Shown here: positions 40,817-47,997 of the stretch, one piece after another
How positions within the stretch are numbered: position 1 is the stretch's first letter
Layout: each line of letters opens with the position of its first letter
NCBI RefSeq assembly: GCF_900112065.1
Contig: NZ_FOKE01000002.1
Span: 192,236 to 256,235 of the forward strand
Source: Cohnella sp. OV330
GTDB taxonomy: Bacteria > Bacillota > Bacilli > Paenibacillales > Paenibacillaceae
DNA length: 64,000 bases
Direction: 5' to 3'
The notes under the pieces: model-generated
The model's database searches: none
The model's input: the letters and a program-made list of their open reading frames with translations, nothing else
Told to the model about the DNA's origin: nothing
Made by a program: the position numbers and the translations under genes

Positions 40817-42691
40817 CTAGATGCTGCTTTCGGTCCCGCGCCGTTTTGCTCGCTGCGGCGCCGGCGGCCGCGGCTGCGCCGGATCGGGCAGCGGCGGCAG
40901 CTCCGCGTCGAGGTTTGGCCGCAGGATCTCGATCGCCGCCCGGTTGTAGACCGCGAGGTCGAGCGGCTCATTTCGCGGCCGAACTTTTACCCAAACCTGA
41001 TATGGAATACCTTCTTTGTACCGAGTCTGAAGCGTTTCTGCCGTCAGTCCTTCGAAATATTGCCGTTCAAAACCTCGATTTCGTTGCGGCGTAGACAATG
41101 GGAAATGGCAATAGCCCTCAAGCTTGTTCCCGTCCTCATCGACGAGTGGCTGCTTTAGGGCGCTCCAGACTTTCGATTTGCCTTCGTCGACGCCAAGCCG
41201 AATCACGGTTGCTTTGAACCTGTTGTTCGTGGAAACCCCAGCGATCAGCGGAACGTGCGTACCGTCGCCCGGGCTCTCGCCCTTGATCGCAAAGAGACGA
41301 CGAGCGAGACGAGCCTTGCAGAACTGATAGACCTCACCGGTGAAGTGACCGCCGCTGTCCATGCAAGTACAAGCGATCCGGAACTTTCGATCGTGAATAT
41401 CCGACCAGGTCCGCTGAAGGTACTCGTCCAAGTCGGCCCAAACGCGGGGCTGCTTCAAATCGCCGTAAATGACGTGATATTCGATTCGCCAGCTCTCGTG
41501 CCCGGTGCCCCAGCCCATGACTTCGACTTCAAAGCGGTTGTCCTGCGTGTCGACGGCAGCCGTCAGAAACTTAACGCCCTCCGGCACATCCGCCGCATAA
41601 TATTCGCGCCGGTTCATGAGCATGTCCTCGTCGAGCTTTTCGCCTTCTTCTTCCCACGACATCGCGAGCACGGTATTGAAGAAGGTCTTCAGCTTCTCGC
41701 GGCCGGCACGCTTTGCGGCCTTGAACTCTTCGACAGCTTTCTTCCAGGTGTAATTGATCGTCGCGGCCAAGCTGTTCAGGTGGAATCCGCGAGTCGTCGC
41801 ATGCTTCTTGTCCGCGATCCAGACCAGACGATTCGCATAATCCTTCTTCCATTCGTGCTCCTCGTGGAGCGCGCCGCAATATTTGCACGCGTGATGAACT
41901 TCGGTGCAGGACCTTGTCGCCTCGTCGTATTTGAATTTGATCTGTGCCCATTCGAGCGTTTGCAGTTCCTCGCATGAAGGACACGGAAGGTGCATTTTTT
42001 CTTGGGTGCTGTCTTCGTACAGCTCTTCGATTTTCGAGTTGCCCTTCAACGTTGGCGTCGATACCCAGATCAGTTTTTTGTTATAGAACGTCTTGGTCCG
42101 GGCGGTCGCGAGCGAAACGGGATCGCCTTCCTTGCCGGCCGACTTCGGAAACCTGTCGACTTCGTCGCCGATAACGACGCGAATCGGTTTCGACGCCAGC
42201 GAGGCGGGGGAGTTGGCACCCGCGATGTTGATCCGTCCGCCCGGGAACGATTTGTAATAAATCGTGTTCCGGCTGTCCCGGCTTTTATCTTTGACCACGA
42301 GCTTGCTCAGCTGCGGGGAATCCCGATACATCGGCGTCAGGCGGTCGTTTGAGAAATCCTTTGCGACGACTAGATCCGGTTGCACAACCATGATCGGGGC
42401 CGGGTCGTGCCCGGTGTAGAATCCGATCGCATTGAGCTGGATGTCCGTCTTGCCGAGCTGCGCGCCCCACATCAGCACAACCGACTCGACGTTCTTGTCG
42501 GAGATGGCTTCCATAGGCCCTCTTGAATATGGCGTCCGGTCGGTCCGCCATGGTCCAGGTTCCGCCGACGCTTCCGGAGACAAAACACGGTTCTCGTCGG
42601 CCCAGTCGGCCAGCGTGATCGGCGCGGGCGGCGCGACGAGGTACACCGTGTCCTTGAGGAGCTGGAATGTCCCTCTACGCTGATCATTCAT
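40817..42691 (-). CDS. Terminase large subunit, GpA family
   Basis: This 624-residue packaging motor has Walker A GAQLGKT at 76-82, RVVIGDEVDRFP (Walker B), KLIWVSTPTLKG (coupling), and a nuclease half with VDTQDNRFEVEVMGWG and ACTCMDSGGHF. A Cys pair region (PCPSCEELQTLEW, HACKYCGA) lies between. This family cuts lambda-like cos sites, suggesting cohesive ends. It overlaps the small subunit by ATGA. Confidence 0.95.
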   Translation of the reverse strand: MNDQRRGTFQLLKDTVYLVAPPAPITLADWADENRVLSPEASAEPGPWRTDRTPYSRGPMEAISDKNVESVVLMWGAQLGKTDIQLNAIGFYTGHDPAPIMVVQPDLVVAKDFSNDRLTPMYRDSPQLSKLVVKDKSRDSRNTIYYKSFPGGRINIAGANSPASLASKPIRVVIGDEVDRFPKSAGKEGDPVSLATARTKTFYNKKLIWVSTPTLKGNSKIEELYEDSTQEKMHLPCPSCEELQTLEWAQIKFKYDEATRSCTEVHHACKYCGALHEEHEWKKDYANRLVWIADKKHATTRGFHLNSLAATINYTWKKAVEEFKAAKRAGREKLKTFFNTVLAMSWEEEGEKLDEDMLMNRREYYAADVPEGVKFLTAAVDTQDNRFEVEVMGWGTGHESWRIEYHVIYGDLKQPRVWADLDEYLQRTWSDIHDRKFRIACTCMDSGGHFTGEVYQFCKARLARRLFAIKGESPGDGTHVPLIAGVSTNNRFKATVIRLGVDEGKSKVWSALKQPLVDEDGNKLEGYCHFPLSTPQRNRGFERQYFEGLTAETLQTRYKEGIPYQVWVKVRPRNEPLDLAVYNRAAIEILRPNLDAELPPLPDPAQPRPPAPQRAKRRGTESSI

Positions 42692-43200
42692 CCGCTATCA
42701 CTCGCAAGCGGATCGTACTTCGCGAGTTGGAAGAGAGCGTCGTTAAGCCGCTCCTCCAGTAAGCGCCGGATTTCTTTCTCATCGGTCAAGTATGAGAGTT
42801 GGCCGGACATTTTTGGCGGCAAACCGATCACGCGCTCCCGAAAATTGATCATTAATGCGCCCCAAGCGTCCAGGACATCCGCCGTTGTGTGCAGATTTTT
42901 GCGCTTCTCTTCGAGTTCTAGCTGCGCCATTTCTTTCTTGATCCGCTCGTGTTCCGTCTTTTCGTCGATAAAACGAGGGCGCTTGCTGTCCTCTTTCCCG
43001 CCCGCGGCATGCTCAATGTACGCCTGCAGCGCTTCGCCGAGGATGTATTTACCCCGGCTGGACTGTTTGAGGACGCCTTCGGTTGTGAGCTGCCGTATCC
43101 ATCGGGTAGATTTGCCGACGATCGCGGCCAATTCTTGCGACTGAATCTCCGTTTCGTGCAGCGGCGCCGCTACCGCTTTGCTTTTCGCCACTGCTACCAC
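42688..43200 (-). CDS. Terminase small subunit, Nu1-like
   Basis: This 170-residue protein has an N-terminal winged HTH (ELAAIVGKSTRWIRQLTTEGVLKQSSRGKYILGEA) and a coiled coil (KTEHERIKKEMAQLELEEKRKN), then a C-terminal domain that binds the large subunit. It is the first late gene on the minus strand, so the late promoter and a cos site should lie just upstream. Confidence 0.9.
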   Translation of the reverse strand: MVAVAKSKAVAAPLHETEIQSQELAAIVGKSTRWIRQLTTEGVLKQSSRGKYILGEALQAYIEHAAGGKEDSKRPRFIDEKTEHERIKKEMAQLELEEKRKNLHTTADVLDAWGALMINFRERVIGLPPKMSGQLSYLTDEKEIRRLLEERLNDALFQLAKYDPLASDSG

Positions 43201-43268
43201 CTCGACTTCCGAATTTTTATCAGCTGAAGCAATAAGTGTTCTTTATCGCTTTATTCGAAGCGAAAAAC

Positions 43269-43300
43269 AAAAACCGCCCCAAATGAAGCCCGCGGGGCGG
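43269..43300 (-). terminator. Terminator upstream of the terminase
   Basis: Minus strand: CCGCCCC (43300-43294) pairs with GGGGCGG (43280-43274) and is followed by TTTTTG. It would stop transcripts coming from the fibre side before the terminase gene. Confidence 0.75.
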
Positions 43301-43439
43301 GAAGCGGAACGATTTTCTGAAAATAAAAACTGGGGGTATTTCGGGCTCACGCGCACCCGCATGTCGAAAAGGTCGTCAGAAGGACCCGCGAGCGTATCTG
43401 TACTACTGATTTCGACAATACTGTATTCGAGGTGATACG

Positions 43440-43886
43440 GTGCTATTTCACATTCTAGTTGGCTTTGTTCTACCGTGGGTGATCGGACTGTTCTTTATTA
43501 AAAAGGCCAGTAGAGTAATGCTCTTGAGTTTTCCAATCAGTGCTTATCTTGGGCTACTCTTCAATGATATTGGTGTAGCAATGAAATGGTGGTCGTTAGT
43601 GCCCTCAAAACTTGAGTCTATCGCAACGCTGCCTTACAGCTTAGGCCTTTATCCCGTGGTGGTTTCTTTGATGTATCAATTCGTATATCCCAAGCTAAAA
43701 GCCACTGGGTTCATAATCCTTACTGCAATTTTGCTAACACTCTGTGAACTTTGCTTTATGCTCCTAGGCCACGTAGACTATGAAGATGGTTGGAATACCG
43801 GTTGGACACTTGTCTCGTATATGATTGCCTGCTGCATTGTATTTGTTAACATGAAGCTTTTAAAGAAAGTATTTAACGTGCCGTGA
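43440..43886 (+). CDS. Multi-span membrane protein, probable lysogenic-conversion gene
   Basis: This 148-residue protein has four to five predicted spans: VGFVLPWVIGLFF, LLFNDIGVAMKW, GLYPVVVSLMYQFVY, FIILTAILLTLCELCFMLLG, LVSYMIACCIVFV. I link it to CBO0543-like membrane proteins of Firmicutes. It is on the plus strand, away from late genes, with a GTG after GAGGTGATACG, and is AT-richer than neighbours. It may be expressed in the lysogen. Confidence 0.7.
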   Translation: MLFHILVGFVLPWVIGLFFIKKASRVMLLSFPISAYLGLLFNDIGVAMKWWSLVPSKLESIATLPYSLGLYPVVVSLMYQFVYPKLKATGFIILTAILLTLCELCFMLLGHVDYEDGWNTGWTLVSYMIACCIVFVNMKLLKKVFNVP

Positions 43887-43997
43887 CTAATCCAGTCGCG
43901 GCAAGCTGCATACAGGTGTTTGGATTTTATACAATGCGTGTAATTTTGCTTAAAGCCAAACTTTGGAGTGCTTACAGTGATATTAACAGGTGATGTT

Positions 43998-44156
43998 GTG
44001 ACGGATAAATGCGCTACTTTGAAAGCTCGTGAGGAAGACTTGCGAAAGTGGATTGCATTCTTTCAAAAGTCTAACGACGATTATAGAGTCCGTCAGTTCA
44101 ACAAATACCTTGCGGATACGTTGCAAGCAATTGAGAAGTTAGAACAAGAAAAATAA
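43998..44156 (+). CDS. Small helical protein
   Basis: The 52-residue protein (MTDKCATLKAREEDLRKWIA...) starts at GTG 43998 after AGGTGATGTT; upstream GTGs are possible. Fully helical and charged. Its position after the membrane protein suggests co-expression. A weak hairpin follows the stop at about 44176-44205. Function unknown; the size is Spo0E-like but the key motif is absent. Confidence 0.5.
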   Translation: MTDKCATLKAREEDLRKWIAFFQKSNDDYRVRQFNKYLADTLQAIEKLEQEK

Positions 44157-44328
44157 TTTATTTAGAGTGAGTTCAAGACCCGTGGGCCTAACACGCGGGT
44201 TATTTCTATTTATGTTGGCCAACGAAAAATCGTCGCCGCCCATGGTCTTGACCTTGACCTATAAAACCAAGCACGACGTTTGAGCCGTCTATTTGCCTTT
44301 CTAGGACGCTGTAGAATCCTTGGCCACA

Positions 44329-44345
44329 TTCTATAATTCATAGAA
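44329..44345. promoter_or_regulatory. Repressor operator E (17-bp dyad), remote
   Basis: TTCTATAATTCATAGAA is the same dyad as the four near the switch and the recombinase operon, but lies in the sparse region next to the fibre cassette. It probably marks a promoter controlled by the repressor, though no clear gene start is adjacent. Confidence 0.65.
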
Positions 44346-44361
44346 CGCCAAGCCGTCAGAA

Positions 44362-44496
44362 TCAATCTCCGACGACGACAGCGCGTATTTCTCTCTCAGA
44401 CTCCAGAAGATCATGACGAGCGTCCTTTGCTTCGCCCTCATCCCCCTTTTCAACACGGTTTTGATTTTCACTGGACTTCGTTTCTTCGACGTACAT
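44362..44496 (-). CDS. Possible small acidic protein
   Basis: The frame MYVEETKSSENQNRVEKGDE continues for 44 residues with GGGGTG six bases before the ATG. It is acidic and probably disordered. Support is limited to the ribosome site. Confidence 0.35.
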   Translation of the reverse strand: MYVEETKSSENQNRVEKGDEGEAKDARHDLLESEREIRAVVVGD

Positions 44497-44616
44497 GCGA
44501 GCACCCCTAAGTTACTGTTTTCTCGTAATGATAAATCATCGTTTCTCGGCCTTCCCTACCCTCCGAGGGTATTCGTATCGCTCGACTCTGTCGCTTCGCT
44601 TTTCCCTATCGAATCA

Positions 44617-44748
44617 TTATCGTTCGAAGCGCTGCCTCAACTTGAACAATCCTGCGCGTTTTGAAAGCTCCATGATGCTGTTACGGAGATCCGCAATTGC
44701 CTTCAATGTCGGAGTCTCTACCAGTGGAATATTCTGCTCGCTTTTCAT
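44617..44748 (-). CDS. Possible small helical protein
   Basis: The frame MKSEQNIPLVETPTLKAIAD continues to FKLRQRFER (43 residues) with GGGGGAT before the ATG. Natural helical composition suggests a real gene. No family recognised. Confidence 0.4.
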   Translation of the reverse strand: MKSEQNIPLVETPTLKAIADLRNSIMELSKRAGLFKLRQRFER

Positions 44749-44873
44749 ATCCCCCACGCTCCTCTCTCCGCATAAAAATAGCCGCTCCTTTGAGCGACTG
44801 AAAAGTTGCGAGGAATATTCTTTGTAACTCTAAAGCTCTTAAGTAACTTAAAAGATAAAACCTTTCTTTCTTG

Positions 44874-45085
44874 GTCCTCTAATTAGTGGACGAGAGCATT
44901 TTTCTGCAGGGGGTCAAAATGACGCTATGTGTGAAGCAGAGAAACCCTACAGCCGCAATGGATTGCGCGATTAGCGTCCACTAAATGGAGGACGGGTCGT
45001 CCACTAAATGGAGGACGACAAATGTAACGGCGAATCCCTTGTGTATAAAGGCTTTCCGGCGATTACCGTCCACTAATTAGAGGAC
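44874..45085. repeat. Four 18-bp iteron-like palindromes beside the fibre cassette
   Basis: Units GTCC(A)CTAA(A/T)T(G/A)GAGGAC lie at 44874-44891 (inverted), 44976-44993, 44999-45016 and 45068-45085. The middle pair is spaced 23 bases and the last lies 69 bases (three times 23) further on. Compared with the iteron at 10634-10651, the middle units match at 15 of 18 positions. They occupy the interval after the last fibre gene and may be initiator-binding sites. Confidence 0.75.
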
Positions 45086-45097
45086 GATAAATGCACG

Positions 45098-47254
45098 TTA
45101 TTTACTCTTGATTAAGAAATTGTCATACCGCGTGTTCGGGACAAACGAATGGCTGAAGAACAGTCCATGTCTGGTTCTGGTTGTCAACGAAGTCACTGTA
45201 CCAGTAAATTTGAGAATGCCGTCAAGGTAGCAGTCGATTGTCGTACCGTTCATAACGGCCTTGATGTTGTAAGTCGTGCTGTTAACAGGCACTATTGACG
45301 TGTCCTGTACGACAATGGTCGTGGTCGCGTTAATGTACGTCGCTAACGCAAAACCAGCGGACGATAAGCGCAATCGAAGATGATTGTCGTCGTCTAAAAC
45401 CCTAAGACTGAGAGCCAGATATCCGGCAAACACGCCATCAGCGGATACAATGACATCAGTATTACCGACGTCAAAATATATCGTCGTGTCCGTGATTACC
45501 GTTACCGGGTACGCTTTGTTACTGTTAATCCCCAATACGGTAGTCGCGATGTCTTTTTTCCATGCTCCTCCGATGTCCGCATTTCCGATTGTGGTCGTGC
45601 TGTTCGCTCGATTAAATGAATCAGAGACAAGCGTCGTGTTCGGAAGGATGACCGTAGGAGCAGGAGTAGCCTCTATCCAAGACTGACCACTGTACGCCGG
45701 GATCACGAATTTAATCGTGTCTCCCATTTTGTTCTTCATCGCATCCCCGACATATTTCATGCTGTACGCCTTGCCTTTAAAGGTCTTGCTGGCGCCGAAA
45801 GAGATGGAAATGCTCACGTCTTCCGCCGAATTGTTTGCGAAAAACAAATATAACTTGCCGCCATACTTGTACGCACACCAACCAGCGTTTTGAATCGTTT
45901 TGGAGTAGTCACCTAAGAGATATGCCCCTACAGGAAGATTATCTCCGAACATCGCCCAAGAATTGTACGCCCATGTATTCGGACTAACCGCGCCTTTGTT
46001 AAGGCCGTATGTGTTAGTGCCGGAAAACGGGGGAACACCGTAGTTGCCACTCAGGTTTGCGGCAAACAGGCTGTACCCACTGGTATTCGTGTCCGAGGAC
46101 GTTTGACCCAAAGGCTTACAGATGTGAATAACCGGATGCAAGACCTGCGCCCCGCCGTACACGGCTTCGTTGATCAGGTGAAGCATGTTGTTCGAGCAGC
46201 GGAAATCGTCTGTGCCGAACGTGGTGGAGAAATATTCGTACTCATTGATGAACACGTTCGTTTTGCTGCCTTTAATCGTCGCGAACTCTGCTGACTTATA
46301 CCATTCTGCCCCACCGCTGTAGGCTTCGCCGCTGGCTTTACGCATGGAGTGGTGCGAGTATCCCCATATCCAATTCGCGTGATTGGCGATAAAGGTGGCC
46401 GCAATCCCGGTGAACGGGGATGTCTCGTCACTCGAAGCGACGTGCAGTTTGACGGTGTTTGGCAGTCCGTTATAAGTCGACAGCGCAACACTCGCTTGGA
46501 TTTTGGGATACAATGCCTCGAGCACGTCATTGTATGTCTGCGCGTCATACTTGCAAGCGCCATAGAGCATTTGACTGTACTTCGGCTCGTTTTGCAGTCC
46601 GAACATCCGGACGGGCGCGATGTTTTGGTGCAAATACTCCAGGTCGTTTACGACAGCATCAGTGAAAGCCGTGATTTGAGCGTTATACTGCGTTGCGTCA
46701 GATGCCTTTATGCTTGCGAGCGTAGTGGTCATCGGGTACGATCCTCCAGCCCGCAGCTGATTGTCCCCGCTGTAGGTTCCGCTCGTCACCCAGTATGGGG
46801 CAGGGCACCAGTATTCAGGGGCCAAGCCGCCGCCGTTAACCGATATCCGGTCAAACCATGCCTTCAACGCAGCGTTTTGTCCCGCGAAGCGTTCGCCGAT
46901 GTTTTTCGCCAAACTGGTCGTGCCGTCGATATTTCGATAGCCGCGGTAAGCAAACCCTAGCGGCAGCCGGATATACATAATGCTTCTGCCGTTAAAAGCA
47001 AAATCTTTAACCCGTTGCTGTTCAGCCGGCGACAACGAAGTCGGAAAGCCCCACGCATTCGTTGTCGCGTCCGTCGAAGGGAGCGTAGAGTCCCAGGAAT
47101 CCGGCTGAATCTCAATGTATCCCCCGAGGTAGTCCTGCTTCACTAGGCTTTGATCAAGCGTTACGGCGATTGAACGCGCAACGTTAGAATCCGAAAACTC
47201 TAACCCTGTCGGGATGCTGGCAAGGGCGGCGAGTGCTGCTTTGCCATAATCCAT
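45098..47254 (-). CDS. GH30-like glycosidase tail fibre
   Basis: This 718-residue protein has a (beta/alpha)8 glycosidase domain (about 40-520) with GLQNEP (acid/base Glu223) and VFINEYEYF (nucleophile Glu338), the pattern of GH30-type clan-A glycosidases. A C-terminal beta-sandwich (about 535-718) opens LVSDSFNRANSTTTIGN and resembles the end of the neighbouring beta-helix fibre. No signal peptide is present, so it acts on the virion and probably cuts host surface polysaccharide. The ATG overlaps the module protein gene stop (GGTAATG). Confidence 0.82.
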   Translation of the reverse strand: MDYGKAALAALASIPTGLEFSDSNVARSIAVTLDQSLVKQDYLGGYIEIQPDSWDSTLPSTDATTNAWGFPTSLSPAEQQRVKDFAFNGRSIMYIRLPLGFAYRGYRNIDGTTSLAKNIGERFAGQNAALKAWFDRISVNGGGLAPEYWCPAPYWVTSGTYSGDNQLRAGGSYPMTTTLASIKASDATQYNAQITAFTDAVVNDLEYLHQNIAPVRMFGLQNEPKYSQMLYGACKYDAQTYNDVLEALYPKIQASVALSTYNGLPNTVKLHVASSDETSPFTGIAATFIANHANWIWGYSHHSMRKASGEAYSGGAEWYKSAEFATIKGSKTNVFINEYEYFSTTFGTDDFRCSNNMLHLINEAVYGGAQVLHPVIHICKPLGQTSSDTNTSGYSLFAANLSGNYGVPPFSGTNTYGLNKGAVSPNTWAYNSWAMFGDNLPVGAYLLGDYSKTIQNAGWCAYKYGGKLYLFFANNSAEDVSISISFGASKTFKGKAYSMKYVGDAMKNKMGDTIKFVIPAYSGQSWIEATPAPTVILPNTTLVSDSFNRANSTTTIGNADIGGAWKKDIATTVLGINSNKAYPVTVITDTTIYFDVGNTDVIVSADGVFAGYLALSLRVLDDDNHLRLRLSSAGFALATYINATTTIVVQDTSIVPVNSTTYNIKAVMNGTTIDCYLDGILKFTGTVTSLTTRTRHGLFFSHSFVPNTRYDNFLIKSK

Positions 47255-47985
47255 TACCTGATCACCGCCTTGCCCTTAATTGCGAGCGTCCCGCCAACCA
47301 AGGCCGTCGACCTGGCCCGGAACGAACAGCCTGCAGGTACATCAACCGTCCAGCTTTCGGGGGCTGAATTGCTGCCGCCCGAAGATTGTGATGCCATCTT
47401 GGTCGGATCGGTGACGCCGAAAGCAGTGCAGGTAATATAGACGCCGCTCTCGTCAGCCAATTCAAATAGCACCGTCCGGCTCGTGCTTGTACCGCGGATC
47501 GTAAAGCGAAGCGTCGCATTTCCCGCCGTCGCCGTAAATGGCGTGCCATTCCCGATCGCGCTGACATCATTTTGCAACGTGACGTCGATCACCCCTGTAT
47601 CGGATGACCCGTTCAATACCCGAACGTTTAAAGACCCGTCATCGTTGTATCCGTCCGCCGCGTTTACGTAGGTGCCGTTGGTCCTCCTTTGCCGAGACGG
47701 GACAGCTTTGCTCAGCGGATCAACTGTCGGCGGAGGCGTCGTGGAAGGCTGCTCATTTCCTGGCGCGCTACCGCCGAGCGACCGATAGGCTTCGTGCTCC
47801 GGAGTGCCCGGTGTGCTGATTGCGATGTAAGCTGCAGCAGCGTCTTCGATCTGCACGAGAAGCAATTCGATTTGCGGATACTTGGTTAAGAGCGGCGCAA
47901 GGCTGGAGGGGATTTCACCGGAAAATACTGCATTCGAATTCAAACCGCCAATGTTCGGACCGACGTATATAATCGGCATAAGCAC
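47254..47985 (-). CDS. Docking-module fibre adaptor
   Basis: This 243-residue protein starts with the shared module IIYVGPNIGGLNSNAVFSGEIP ... STPGTPEHEAYRSLGG (about 4-75), then a Pro/Thr linker, then a domain with FTIRGTSTSRTVLFELADESG and TDPTKMASQSSGGSN that also occurs in the SGNH fibre. It precedes the glycosidase gene by stop/start overlap, so the two may form one appendage. Confidence 0.82.
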   Translation of the reverse strand: MLMPIIYVGPNIGGLNSNAVFSGEIPSSLAPLLTKYPQIELLLVQIEDAAAAYIAISTPGTPEHEAYRSLGGSAPGNEQPSTTPPPTVDPLSKAVPSRQRRTNGTYVNAADGYNDDGSLNVRVLNGSSDTGVIDVTLQNDVSAIGNGTPFTATAGNATLRFTIRGTSTSRTVLFELADESGVYITCTAFGVTDPTKMASQSSGGSNSAPESWTVDVPAGCSFRARSTALVGGTLAIKGKAVIR

Positions 47986-47997
47986 ACCCTTTCATGG

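Noticed and set aside
44214..44328. Minus-strand peptide-like frame (ECGQGFYSVLERQIDG...)
   Set aside because: Looks protein-like but has no start codon; operator E overlaps its beginning. Possibly a decayed gene.
44413..44664. Plus-strand 83-codon frame
   Set aside because: No ribosome site and opposite two more plausible short minus-strand frames.
44874..45085. Palindromes as rho-independent terminators of the fibre operon
   Set aside because: Each is short with internal mismatches, lacks a T run and occurs four times; the match to origin iterons explains them better.
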